DNA from: Solenopsis invicta
Lineage: Eukaryota; Arthropoda; Insecta; Hymenoptera; Formicidae
Reading direction: 5' to 3'
Length of the DNA: 64,000 nt
NCBI RefSeq assembly: GCF_016802725.1
Contig: NC_052679.1
Coordinates: 19,037,548 to 19,101,547 of the forward strand
This document shows positions 40,972-53,299 of this stretch, piece after piece (positions within the stretch are counted from its first letter, which is position 1; each line of letters starts with the position of its first letter). The notes under the pieces were generated by a model. That model was not told the origin of the DNA, made no database searches, and worked only from the letters and a program-made list of their open reading frames with translations. Position numbers and translations under genes: made by a program.

Positions 40972-41440
40972 GAAATGTATTTTTTCTTACATTTATTACA
41001 ATGTTTCCTATAAACAAAGCTTCTATTTATTTTTGTTATAAATATTCTCAAATTTCAGAGTTAGCAGGTAAGTTAATACTTTTTTTAGCTAAATTATTAA
41101 GTTAAAGTCATATAATATGACTTATACAATTTAATTTACATTAAAAGTTACTAACTGTAAATGATTCATTGTATTGTTAATCATTGTTATTTATTTTAAA
41201 AAATTCAGTTTTACAATGATGGCAGAATTATAGGTATTAAAAAATTTGCACCTGCACTTCCGTCTCCCTGGATATGTCATCGTTGTTCGTGTCCACGGTT
41301 GATTGCTCGCCGATTAATTTGTCTGAGTCGTTCTCCACGCTGACCGCGCAATCGTGGATCGATGGAAATTTTTCGACTTTTGATCCCTCGGAAAATCCAT
41401 AATATTGCACAAGAAGGTTTTCTGCGATGTCTTCGGACAT
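37619..41440 (-). CDS. Leucine-rich repeat protein, LRRC27-like, multi-exon
   Basis: Exons in reading order (plus coordinates): 41252-41440, 40636-40864, 40314-40561, 39978-40167, 39741-39896, an exon starting at 39571, then 38465-38569, 38313-38395, 38106-38170, 37988-38031, 37775-37895, 37619-37708. Phases agree at every junction except one. The N-terminus is acidic and Ser-rich (MSEDIAENLLVQYYGF). LRRs follow: VDLTNTGLTSLPIETI, LYLEDNHLSELPEKL, WLDVRNNLLTSLPTSI, ILLQRNKIEKLPLEL, LNVAHNPIIEPPKNI. The block order and the HNPIIEPP...ILNYLR ending resemble LRRC27. The C-terminal part is Lys/Glu-rich and probably coiled coil, ending in LSHFQKEVNNLKRYNE. The exon from 39571 stays open to a stop at 38802, yet the six downstream blocks are plainly coding and in phase with one another. 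The joining donor is unresolved: an unusual donor, a missed small exon, or two isoforms. Function in insects is unknown to me. Assignment to LRRC27 is by family resemblance only. Confidence 0.8.
40911..40968. repeat. (TA)n microsatellite in LRR gene intron 1
   Basis: A nearly pure TA run of about 58 bases in the intron between the first two coding exons of the LRR gene. Confidence 0.95.
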
Positions 41441-42050
41441 ATCGAGATTATCGAAAATGAATAACGTATATACATACTCGAATACTCGAAAGGATATTCA
41501 ACAGAATAAGATACTTATCGACGATTACAAGCTTCTTGTTTACTTGTCACCTAGGTGATTTGCTTTATAAGCAAAGCAAAACTCTGTAAATCAAAGCTTG
41601 CCGCGCAGCAGAAGGCATTAATGCTACAGTCTGTTCAATGGTTTCTCTCTGGTATAAGATCACTAGACCAATAAGAATCTTATGTAAATCAATATGGCGA
41701 CTTTGTGCTGGATGCTCATTGGCCCATCGGATTTATGCATTTCATATGCGGTAGGCCTTATACAAAAAGTATATGCTCCCGGTTTTGCACCATGAATTTT
41801 TCTATCTATTATTTACTCAATCCTTGTTGTTTGTCGTTCGGTTCGGTAAGTTCGGGTTCCGTCAGTTCAGTTCACCACAGTTCACTCACTTTCGACGCCA
41901 TGACAAGTTAATGGTTTCGTAGGTCTTATCGTGTATCACGATATTTTACTCATTTGTTACCACATAATATATTGTTCCCGTGCTACTTTTTCACGTTCTT
42001 GGCGTTACGAATCTACATTTTCACGATCTAGCACGCGTAATTATCCTGAT
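41441..42050. promoter_or_regulatory. Shared divergent promoter region, LRR gene and Spt5
   Basis: 610 bp separate the start codon of the - strand LRR gene (41440) and that of Spt5 (42051). Both 5' UTRs and both promoters must lie here. The Spt5-proximal part has repeated GTTCRGTTC/CAGTTCA-type words near 41838-41885. No TATA box is obvious at a convincing spacing. Confidence 0.6.
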
Positions 42051-42871
42051 ATGTCGGATTCAGAAGGTGAATAATTTTTCGGCTGGAGGCTAATGTTGGC
42101 CAAAATTTAATGTAGGTAACGCGTGGATACACGTCGAAAACCTTTTACAGGTGCTAGCGATGCGGGAAGCGTCGGAGGAAGATCTCGAAGCGTCTCTCGC
42201 AGTAGAAGTCCCTCGCAAAGCTCTGGTTCCAGAAGTCCATCCAGGTCTCGATCGCGTTCCCGATCACCATCTGGGTGAGTCCAAAGCATTCAGTGCATCT
42301 CAAATTGTATGTATAATCTCGTAATAATAATCTTATGTGTAGAACTCATCAACTTTGTTTTGACACGTAATAATAGTTTTAGTTGTAGCGTCAGTTTATT
42401 TTTGTTGCAGATCCAAGAAAATATTGATTGTTTTTAGATTTTATGCACTTTACTTTTTTGCTGGAGCCTAACTTATGTAAAGCTTCTTCGACACTTTAAT
42501 TATTTCTTTTCCTTTCTATTTCTAAGATGTCTAAATTTTTTGGAATAAATGCAGAAATTATATTAAAAAAGAATAAGTTTTTTTAATAATAATTTCATGT
42601 GAGTTAAAAGAGATATTTAATTTTATTCATATTATTACAATGAAAACTAAGGTTGCTTTCCAATTGCAATATCCTTACAGACTTTTATGCACACTGCGAC
42701 ATACTTTGTTTCAATTGAATTGTGCACAATGTTATACTTTGTGCGTCTTGTTTACATATATGTTAAGATGTGATAAGCAATTACAAAGCACCCTAAAGAT
42801 GTTTTATCTTTTTGCTTCTGAAGCACAAAAAATCTTAGATGTTTTTTAAATATATCTGGAATAGTTTCTAT

Positions 42872-42927
<56 letters not shown>

Positions 42928-45900
42928 TTATATTAAAAATATTATTTCTCCATATATTGTTTATTTTACCTATAGCTCAGAAGATGGAGATGCAAAGCTA
43001 GATGAGGCAGAAGAAGTCAGATCAGGAGATGAAGAAGCTGTGGAACCAGAAGAGGAACCTGAAGGTATTATAAAGTTTAAGAAGATATGAAAAAGTTTCT
43101 ATTCATGTGCGTCAACACAACTTAAATGATTTTTTCTTGCAATGTTTTTACAAATTGTTTTATAATTTTTTGTTATATATAATGTTTTGTATTTCATGGT
43201 TGCAGGAGAAGATTTGGACAATAGTAGTGAATATGATGAGGAAGAAGAGGAAGAGGATGACGATAGGCCGAGGAAGAAAAAGAAAAAAGATAGGTTTGGT
43301 GGCTTTATCATAGATGAAGCTGAAGTAGATGATGAAGTTGAAGATGACGATGAGTGGGAAGAAGGTGCTCAGGAAATTGGTATTGTGGGGAACGAGGTTG
43401 ACGAGTTGGGACCAACTGCTCGTGAGATTGAGGGACGTCGTAGAGGCACAAATCTTTGGGAGTAAATATTAAAATTTCTAAGATGCTTTCATAAATTTTA
43501 TTTGTTTTAACAAAGGTAATTGAGTGTTTAACAAATGAATTTTCTGTGAAGTTCACAGAAAGAAGATGAAATTGAGGAGTACCTTCGGAAAAAATATGCC
43601 GATGAATCGATTGCCGCTCGTCGTTTTGGCGATGGCGGTGAAGAAATGAGTGATGAAATCACCCAACAAACCTTGTTGCCCGGTGTGAAAGATCCCAATT
43701 TATGGATGGTGAAATGCCGTATAGGAGAGGAAAAAGCTACTGTGCTCTTATTGATGCGAAAATTTATCACGTATCAATTTTCCAGTAAGAAATATAAATT
43801 TGAAAAATATTTGATTATATTTTACTGCTTATTTTGTAAATGTTTGTTTTTTTTTTTTATTTTAGACGAACCTCTTCAGATAAAATCTGTTGTGGCACCA
43901 GAAGGTGTTAAGGGTTACATTTACATAGAGGCTTACAAGCAGCCACATGTAAAAGCTGCTATTGAAAATGTTGGGAACCTCAGAATGGGTATATGGAAAC
44001 AACAAATGGTACCGATTAAAGAGATGACGGATGTGCTGCGAGTAGTTAAAGAGCAGACCGGCTTAAAAGCTAAGCAATGGGTTCGTTTGAAGCGAGGCAT
44101 TTACAAAGATGACATAGCTCAAGTTGATTATGTCGACTTAGCGCAAAATCAAGTTCACTTGAAGTTGCTTCCAAGAATTGATTACACTAGACCACGCGGG
44201 GCGTTAAGAACAGCACAGAGCGAATCCGAAGCACTGAAACGCAAGAAGAAAAGAAGACCGCCAGCAAAACCATTTGATCCTGAAGCAATTCGTGCTATTG
44301 GCGGAGAGGTTACTAGTGACGGAGATTTTCTTATTTTTGAAGGAAATAGATATAGTCGTAAAGGGTTTGTTTTATGACATGTTGTTATTTATTATTACAG
44401 ATATTTATATATAATTTTTATTAATTAAAATTATTTCTTCTGCAGTTTTCTTTATAAAAATTTTACCACAAGTGCTATTATCGCGGAGGGTGTAAAACCT
44501 ACACTTTCTGAATTAGAAAGATTTGAAGAAGCGCCGGAAGGTGTTGAAATTGATTTAAGTGGCACACCAGGAACTGGAACTTCTGGAAAAGAAGATCAAA
44601 ATGTGACTCATTCCTTTAGTAATGGAGATAACGTGGAAGTTTGTGAGGGGGAATTGATAAACTTACAGGGAAAGATTGTTTCTATAGATGGAAACATGAT
44701 CATGGTTATGCCGAAGCATGAAGAACTCAAAGAAGCTTTGGAATTCCAAGCTTCAGAGTTGCGAAAATATTTCACGCAAGGCGATCACGTCAAGGTAAAA
44801 TTTACGACATGGTGCATTTAAAAAATTTTTTTTTTATATTACAATAGTATTTTAATTTATATGCAGGTTGTAGCAGGAAGATATGAAGGCGATACAGGCT
44901 TAATTGTTAGAGTGGAACAAAATCGAGTAGTTTTATTCTCGGATTTATCAATGCACGAACTCGAGGTTCTTCCAAGAGATTTACAATTATGCTCCGACAT
45001 GGCTACCGGCGTTGATAGCTTAGGACAATTTCAATGGGGTGATTTGGTACAACTTGATGCGCAAACAGTTGGTGTTATCGTCCGATTAGAACGTGAGAAT
45101 TTTCACGTACTCTCTATGCATGGGAAAGTCGTGGAAGCAAGACCGCAGGGTCTTACGAAGCGGCGAGAAAATAGAAACGCGGTTGCATTGGACTCGCAAC
45201 AGAACACCATACAAAAGAAGGACATCGTTAAAGTGGTCGATGGACCACATGCGGGTCGAGGTGGTGAAATTAAACACCTGTATAGAAGTTTTGCCTTTTT
45301 GCATTCGAGAATGTTTGTTGACAATGGTGGAATATTCGTATGCAAAACCAGACATTTACAACTGTCCGGTGGAAATAAGACAACTTCTATCAATTCCATG
45401 TCACCTGTGACAGGATTCATGTCACCTAGAATTGCTTCGCCGATGCATCCCAGCGGGTATAGAATTTTATTCTCATTCCATATTCATTTATTGATTCTTT
45501 TAAAGTTTATTTGTATGTAAACTATTAATCAATCTTACAGTGGTGGTTTTGGACGAGGTGGTGGCGGAGGCGGAAGAGGCAGAGGTCGTGGCGGCGGTGG
45601 TGGTGCGAGACGCGATAGGGAATTAATTGGAACCACCATTAAAATAACAGGTGGACCATACAAGGGAAACGTGGGTATTGTAAAAGACGCGACAGAAACA
45701 ACAGCGCGCGTGGAACTACACTCTACGTGTCAGACAATCTCCGTCGATCGATCTCATATAGCAAACGTCGGTGTCCCGACAAAGGACGGTGGCTTCAGCA
45801 GTTACAACAGAACTCCGGCTTACGGAGCCGGTGGACAGACGCCTATGTACGCGAGGGACGGATCGAAAACACCTATGCATGGTTCTCAGACGCCTATGTA

Positions 45901-47233
45901 CGAAAGTAAGTATATATATTTTTATTTTATTTTATGGGATATAGAAAGCACAATCTTTTTTAATTTCAATATTATAGATGGCTCTCGCACCCCTCATTAC
46001 GGTTCAATGACGCCGTCTCACGATGGATCGCGAACACCAGGACAATCTGGAGCCTGGGATCCGTCCGTTACTAATACACCCGCTAGGACGAATGATTTCG
46101 ACACTTACAGTATGGAAGAGGGTGGTTCGCCTGGCTACGGACCTGGATATCCTCCTACTGGAGGACCGTTTACTCCACAAACTCCAGGCACTATGTACGG
46201 CTCGGAACAAAGCTTCAGTTCATATCAACCGAGTCCTAGTCCTGCGGGCAGTGCTACCGCAAGTCCGAGTCCTACAGGCTACGTTGCTACTCCATCCCCA
46301 AGTGGTACTGGATACACTACTAGCCCACATGGAGCATTCGCAACTCCTTCTCCAATGGGTTACAGTCCTATGACACCTGGTAAGTAATACAATACGATGA
46401 AAGCGAAATCTCAATGAGTAGATAGCGATTTATAAATTCTTATTGGATTTGAATTCTTGGTTTTATAATTTACCAATATAATTGTTCTTTAATTATTTTA
46501 ATAACTCCAATCTACTTCTTGTTAAATTGAGATATATATGGGTCAGAATCGAATCTGGAATCTGTCGAATACGAATTGATTACTTTCATAAAGCAACGCA
46601 TCACTTTTAAAAAAACAAATTTTTGATTGCAACAAGTTATGGGCTTTGTGCAAGATTCAATACTTGTTATATAGCATAATTTATAATTCTTTCAGGAGTA
46701 GCAAATAGTCCATACAATCCGCATACACCTTCAGGAATGGATGTTGGTTCTGGTATCATAGGTAGCTCAGAATGGCATACGACAGACATTGAAGTACGCA
46801 TTCGTGACTCTCATGACGATCCTGCACTTGCTGGACAGCAAGCAATCATCCGAGGCATTTCAGTAAGTGATAGAGTATCATTTCTGAGTAGCGTAAGCGT
46901 AAGATATATCGGTAGTTTATATACATAGAACTATCTTTTGGTTACATTGATTTTCTAAGAATGACACATGTTTATTTGTGGCAGGGCGGTATGTGCACCG
47001 TTTATCTACCTACCGAAGACCGGGTAGTGAATCTAATATGTGAACAATTAGAACCTGTAGTACCGTCACGCGGCGATCGAGTTAAAGTGATTTTAGGTGA
47101 AGATCGCGAAGCTGTCGGTACTTTACTTTCGATCGACAATCAAGAGGGAGTTGTAAAACTCAACACGGACGAGATAAAATTCTTGCAATTGCGATTTTTG
47201 TGTAAAATGAGCACGAAAGCACCAACCGCATAA
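42051..47233 (+). CDS. Spt5: Transcription elongation factor Spt5 (DSIF large subunit), complete, 12 exons
   Basis: Large subunit of DSIF; with Spt4 it binds RNA polymerase II, supports promoter-proximal pausing and, after CDK9 phosphorylation, processive elongation. Exons: 42051-42066, 42151-42274, 42976-43064, 43206-43461, 43552-43784, 43866-44364, 44446-44794, 44867-45456, 45541-45905, 45978-46379, 46696-46862, 46985-47233. Frame is kept throughout; 1112 aa, near the human length of 1087. Order: MSDSEG start; an RS-rich stretch (residues 6-47); an acidic region with RPRKKKKKDRFGGFIIDEAE; the NGN domain (about 210-300, PNLWMVKCRIGEE...MVPIKEMTDVL); KOW domains starting at WVRLKRGIYKDDIAQVDYV and DGDFLIFEGNRYSRKGFL; a Gly/Arg-rich linker (about 719-745); a C-terminal region with TPMY/SRTP repeats that are P-TEFb-type sites; a final KOW ending EIKFLQLRFLCKM. 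The exon 5 acceptor (TGTGAAG|TTCACAG) was chosen because it alone restores frame. AATAAA signals near 47390. Confidence 0.97.
42883..42926. repeat. (TA)n microsatellite in Spt5 intron 2
   Basis: A TA run of about 44 bases, interrupted once, in the intron between 42274 and 42976. Confidence 0.9.
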
Positions 47234-47739
47234 TTTTTTAATTTATATTCGCTGAAGCAAGAATCTTTACAACACAAAAATTTTATGAAAATGATTATAA
47301 TCATTGATATCCTCTTATTTTAAAATGTTTACTTGAGCATTTACATTCTTGTATAGATGTATAATATATCTGACATAATAATAATAATAATAATAAATAA
47401 TAATAAATATATTATTGCATGTCTATTTTTCTTATTCTATGTTATTATTTGTAGCAGTAGTAAAGAAAAATAGAGAAAACGTTTGAATTATTACTATCAC
47501 GACTACAACTAGGTAAAAATGACTAACTAAAACAATCAAATATAGTAATTTTACATTCGTATGATTTCATACTACGTATACTATCATATTGTTATGAAGT
47601 TATTTATCTGTATGCCTATGAATATATTTAATCTACAATTGTATCTTGTGTAATTGTGTTATTTTCTCCCATATATGCTTTTGTATTTTAATCTTATTGT
47701 TATATTCTTAGATTTTTCTCTATTACGTAAATTTTTCAA

Positions 47740-47799
<60 letters not shown>

Positions 47800-48229
47800 A
47801 ATTTGTTCATAAAATGAAGAATCATGTCTGAAGTTATTTTATGAACAAGAAGTAATACGCGTGATGAAATATGTTTGTGTGTAGAATAATGGGCGCAAGT
47901 CGTTATAGGCTTGTCAGAAATACCCAAGAAACCCGCGAAAAAAAATCACGCGGTTGAACATTTGGAGTTCTTGTTTCGGAGTATGAACATATGCTCCTTA
48001 TGGTTTATTTTGGTACTTTTAGGCTGCATCTTCAGTAAAAGGTTTGTTGTGCATACGATAAAGGTACATCTGTCATTTAATGATCACACGTCAATATTTT
48101 TTTTTAACTTTGTACAATATCAGTATTACTGATACTGAAATAAATTCTTTGTTTAAATTAAAATTACATCAAATGCAATTGCATTATTGACTGAAGATTT
48201 CAATGCATTTTTTGTTTTGTCGATGATAG
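47234..48229. other. Spt5 3' UTR and intergenic stretch
   Basis: AT-rich, with a TAA/ATA microsatellite (about 47379-47412) and the (TA)n run at 47742-47795. At 47911-48065 a + strand frame contains a hydrophobic stretch (ICSLWFILVLLGCIF) and could hold an upstream exon of the next gene. Its possible splice ends do not match the phase required at 48230, so I did not join it. Confidence 0.5.
47742..47795. repeat. (TA)n microsatellite downstream of Spt5
   Basis: A pure TA run of about 54 bases, roughly 510 bp after the Spt5 stop codon. Confidence 0.95.
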
Positions 48230-50834
48230 AGCAATCGAGGCTAAGTATTTTAAACATGGTCAAAAAATCGGTACCGTTTTATTTGAAAAAAACGATTATG
48301 GAAAGCAGTGCTGGACAAGCGACGAATTTACTATTCTCAACAGTCGGAGATTATTCCAAGATATTCTGCCCCATGTAAGACCACTGAAAATATTTTCCAA
48401 GAATTTCATCAAAATAGAACAAAACATATTGTAAAAATTAGAACAGTATTTTATCATACAGACAAAAATTTTAAGAAAAAAAATTTTTTGATTTCTAAAT
48501 AATGTACTTTTTTCATTTTTTTTTAAACTAAATTTATAATAAAGAAAAACATTTTTGGAAATGTTCCAAAATCTTTATCATAAAAAATGTTTAAAGATAG
48601 TTTTCTATACTGAGGAGTGCCATACTTAAGGAGTATACAGGAAGTTTCTAAGATTTTCGCTTCCACCAGGTGAATGTTATCGATCCCCGGAATGATCAGT
48701 ACATAGCACATCTCATGGACTATTTTCACATATGCCTCGAGAGCGTGCGAAGGCTGTCCGTTGGCAAAACGAAGCATTTGATGCTGAAAGCTTTGGCGGA
48801 CACTCTGGGCGGTTACTTGCGGGTCTACATCCTTCCCATCACAAGGCACTCGTTTTATGCTGGTAACATCAAGTATCGTAACGCGAAGATGCTGTTCGAG
48901 CTCTTCGACGAGCTGAAGATTTTCCTTCGAACCAACGGCGCCGGCTGGTCAAAGCCCAGCCAAGACTTTGCAAATATCAGGATCTCTCCCATCGTAATTA
49001 CACCGCCAAAAACATCGGTTGCCTGTAATGGGCTTATCACGTATTCGGCGTGTAAGCATGCAATTGTTAATTCTTTGTGATCCAAAGGAATTTCGAAAGA
49101 CAAATGCATATTAAATATATATTACTTTTGTATCTAATTTTATAAAAAATAAGCGTTTTATGAAAGCAAAAAGACAAAGACATGAATTTTTGTTAACTGC
49201 AATATCGATTTGAAAATCTAATTGAAACTTGAAAACTATATTGTACATATTTTAATTTGAGATCGCGAAGAATCAATTTGATAATTGATTGCTTTTTCCA
49301 TAAATGAAAATAGCTTTTAAAAATGACGGTGATGAATATCGAAGCTTCACGTTCAGAAAAAAGAAGCGATCTACGATGCGGAGACATTCGAGACGTGCGG
49401 TCGATGGTGAGAACGGTAAAACGAGTTTAGCTTTAAACGACATTGGTACTATTTTAGTATTCCATGTGGTTGACATGCGAATGAAAGCTAAGAACAGTAC
49501 AACCATTGCAATCCAAAAATATATATTAAAGATTGAATATTATTTTTGTACATAAATTTATAATTACATAACTAAAATTCAGTTAACGTAGTTCTCTGTC
49601 CTGAAGAGACACTGTCAAAATTAAATTTCTATAATAATAGGTGGCATTTGAAATTAAAAATAAATCATGATACAGAATCGTTCAATTATCATAGATAATG
49701 TTTTGTAAATTTCACATAAACAATAATCGTTTACAATATCTCTTCACAGAACAGATAATTACATTAATTGAATTTTAGTTGAATACTGTCAGTATTAAAT
49801 TTTTATAAGAGTATCAGTACTGATTATTACTAGATTTTTTATTTTGCGAAGGCTACAGTAACGAAGCTACAACGGGCGGAGTCATAATACCCCTTCCGTT
49901 CCTCGATAATGAAGCAGAGCCTAACAGGTAGTTATCGAGTGGCAATTTGTAAGAATGCCTTGGTGATCGTCAAACAGCTTCAACACATCACTCTTTATCT
50001 AGCATCGCGCTGCCCTTCAAAACTGACAGCCTGCAATCACTATATTCGGAAAAATCGGCTTTTGCCCTGGTGAAGTATTACATCGCCAGCGTGAAGTGCA
50101 TCACCTCGCGATCGAGCACGAAAACACAACTGCGAACGTTCAACAAGGATTTCTACGCCTGGTTGCAACAATCTGTACGTTGTCAGCGTATCATCGATAA
50201 AATAATAAATATATATAATAATATAAATTATATAAAATGTCTGAAAAAAGAATCTTCAGGCATGTTAGAAAAAAAAAAAGCTCTATTTTCCTTCCACAGA
50301 TTTTCCATTTTATAATAGCTGCTGCGGTTGCTCGAGATTAATTTTGAATGATAAACAAGAAAAAATATCTTTCGCATTCCAGGTGCGTCGACATCTGGAC
50401 GACGAAAAGTGGTATCCAGCATTCGGTGGTGTCCTCCGAGTACTGGCTACCTTGCGAGAATCGGGTAATATTTCATGACGGTCTTTCGTTGCTTCCAATT
50501 CGCCGCGTTTGAAAATTAATGAGACCGATATGCTATTCCGTTTAAGCGTTCGTACATAGCTAAGAAACTGCAGCCTCTGCAACATTTCTCTGACCGTGTT
50601 TGTAAATTTGTGCATGATTTCATGGGCGCTTTCAAGAGAAGTAAAATATAAACGCGTGTCCATTAACCCTTTGATGCATCTCGGAGATCAAAATGACCCT
50701 ATACATTTTGCTTCACATAATTTTTTTATCGCGCAGACGGTTTCTCGAAAAGTTTTTTTATTTTACAATTAAAGAATCATGTTAGAGGAGGATTAATGAA
50801 TAGTGTTCTAGATTCTGTAGTTGAAACTTTATAG
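48230..50834 (+). CDS. Unrecognised multi-exon gene, 5' end unresolved
   Basis: Seven blocks join with canonical splice sites and matching phase: 48230-48374, 48670-48993, 49357-49406, 49859-49927, 50003-50174, 50383-50464 and, more tentatively, 50737-50834 with a stop. Key stretches: YFKHGQKIGTVLFEKNDYGK, WTSDEFTILNSRRLFQDILP, DYFHICLESVRRLSVGKTKH, ALADTLGGYLRVYILPITRH, KEAIYDAETFETCGRCNEAT, SAFALVKYYIASVKCITSR, and RRHLDDEKWYPAFGGVLRVL. Codon composition is GC-richer than the surrounding introns and each block stays open only in the chosen frame. The protein looks soluble and mostly helical. The first block needs two bases from an upstream exon I could not find, so the true start is missing. 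I do not recognise the family. An expressed gene is more likely than a pseudogene because phases agree across all junctions, but decay cannot be excluded. Confidence 0.6.
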
Positions 50835-51050
50835 AGTAAAGAAAAAAAATTAATTAATGGAACGATTAATTTCAAATCTACAATTCTCATTACATTTCAT
50901 GCGGTAATATAAAATACAGGTTTTTTTAAAAATGTATATATAAATATAAACGCGATAATTATAAATACGATTATTTTGCTTTAAAAAAAAAAGAAGATTT
51001 TGTAGCATATTTTTTATGGTCTTGATATCTTAGACATTGGCGGTGATATT

Positions 51051-53189
51051 ATGAAGAGCAGAATAAGTGGTACTTATCAAGTTATACCCAAAGTAGGTAC
51101 GGAACGTGCGAGTCAGACGGACGAGAGTGCATCATCGCTTTACAAAGGAAAGGGAGAAAGTAGGTTGCTCCCTCGTGAGACAACATGGTTTTCTTCATCT
51201 CCGTATCTGTATCACTATTTAATAGTACTATTTCCTAATTGTTCAAAAAACAGAAATTTAATAGTTAAATGGCTAAACTGTAAAATAATTAAATTCGTAC
51301 CGATTGAATTTAGACGACAAGTCAATGACGCTTGGACCTACGGAGCTTGTGATTATAGCAATAGTATCCGTGCTGGTGATATGGTTACTGATGGGTTTGA
51401 GCTTAGTATGCTATAGATTTCTCACCAAGTCCTCCGAGGGTTGCACACCCTGCGAATCAAAGACTACACCGTAAGTTAATGCATTGCTTTTTTGCCTTTC
51501 TTGTTCTATAATGCATTAACTCTAACTTTATTTAAATTGTTTATTTTAGATATCTAGCTTAAGTTGTTAAACTTATTTATTTATTATTATTAAATAAATT
51601 TAATATTTAAATTTCTTATTTTAATTTTGAGCCTTTTTTGTTTGCGTTTTTATAAAAGAATGAATGCTTGGAAGACGCTGTAATGATATTCAATCCGTTT
51701 CTTTTTTTCTATTTAGATTCGCGGTTCTCTATGAGAACGCAGACTACTGCCAGCCGGATACGTGCTCCTCGAAGCCAATGCGTAAGGGTGTGGTTGAAAA
51801 ATTGAAGGAATGGTGGAGAGATAGGTTTGGACGATGCCCAGGGGGATGCCAGGAGCACGCGGACGAAGAACGTTGCTTGGCCGCAATCAGTTACAACAGC
51901 AAAGATATCGTCAGTGATAGCAGCAGAATTCATCCGTGAGTGTGCTTTTTTATTGTTAATTATGTTACTTTGTTGCATTCTTTTAATATCTTTTTTGTTT
52001 ATAAGTAGAGTAATTTAGTACTTGTACTCAATTGATTAAATTTCTTAACTTGATTAAATTTATTAATTGATTAAATTTCTTTAGTTCAAATATTTAAGTT
52101 AAATTTATATATAATTAAATTAAATATATAAATGCTTAAACTAAAGTTCAAGTATTTTATGTATTTAAGTCAAATATATAAATACTTGAATTGAAAAATT
52201 TAGTTAAGTTAACAATTTTTTCCTAAGTGTATTAATTATTAAATTAATCATGTTGAGTTTTACTATTTTGTACTTTTTTAATCAGATTATTTTGATTGAC
52301 AGGAAAAAAAAATATACTAAATCCACCTCTGCTCCGCAATTAGGTATACCCAGAGGTCGTATGGTTTTCAAAGTAAGTGATTATGATTTATTTTATTATT
52401 CAATCATATTATATAAAATGGCGGTTCTAATTATGGATTGTTTAAATTTAAAATAATTTTCATTAATTCGTGTTTTAATGATCAAACATTGAAAAAAGTT
52501 GTTATATAATGTAATGTCAATATAAGCAATAAATATTATAATAAATATTATTAAAAAAAAATTAGTACTCGATAAATTGTGAATTTTAGAAAAATATTTG
52601 ATATTTATATTTAAATTCCAATTATCGAGTCGGCATAATTAAATGCATATTAATGTATGTTAATGTACGTTAATATATGTTTTAATATAATTATTGTATA
52701 CTTAATGTATTAAATATGATCTATTAAATGTATTATAATTTCAAGGAATTATTAAAAATATATGTAGAAAACTTATTAAAAGTACTTTTTCATTCTTTTC
52801 CTAAATATCAGCAATAATTATGAAAGCGATTTGATATTACAAGAAGTACAAAAAAATTGAAGAATAAAAGAAAAACTTTGTAATTTTATTAATAATTGTA
52901 TGTTTGTAAAAAACATTTAATTTTGCAAATTTGATTTATAATTAAGTCTTGACTTTTAATTAGAATCGTCATTTTATGTAGCTAATGCGAGCAAATGTAT
53001 TTTTGATATTTTTAAATTGTTTATTGTTAACTTCAAGAAACTGAGTTTAATATTTTATAGCAAATAGTCATTTTATTTTGTGCTATCTTTATGCGATCTT
53101 ACAATTACAAATTTTATTCACAGCATAGCGTTTGCTACAGTTCCGAAGGATCGACCACTTACTCCGACAGTCCGGCCAAATTAAGATAA
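51051..53189 (+). CDS. Small single-pass membrane protein with Cys-rich tail, unrecognised
   Basis: Five exons with consistent phase: 51051-51159, 51314-51470, 51717-51935, 52303-52372, 53124-53189; 206 aa. It starts MKSRISGTYQVIPKVGTE at the ATG at 51051. There is no signal peptide; one strong hydrophobic segment lies at about residues 48-70 (LVIIAIVSVLVIWLLMGLSL). The following segment is rich in Cys pairs: EGCTPCES, DYCQPDTCSS, GRCPGGCQ, DEERC. Then come a basic stretch (RKKKYTKS), a Ser-rich region and the C-terminus TYSDSPAKLR. Basic residues after the membrane segment are compatible with a cytoplasmic tail by the positive-inside rule, but the Cys pattern could equally suggest an extracellular domain. 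An AATAAA at 53293-53298 follows the stop by about 100 bp, supporting the 3' end. I do not recognise the family. An upstream non-coding exon is possible. Confidence 0.75.
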
Positions 53190-53299
53190 CAAATGGACAA
53201 TGAAAGATGATTGTAAACATCGCGGATAACATGCGCGAGAAAATTATATTTTTCCTTTAAGATGTATCATTTAACTTTAGGATATTTCTATTAATAAAA

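Noticed and set aside
43308..45420. - strand frames across Spt5 exons
   Set aside because: Shadows of the Spt5 coding exons; the + strand reading gives the conserved protein.
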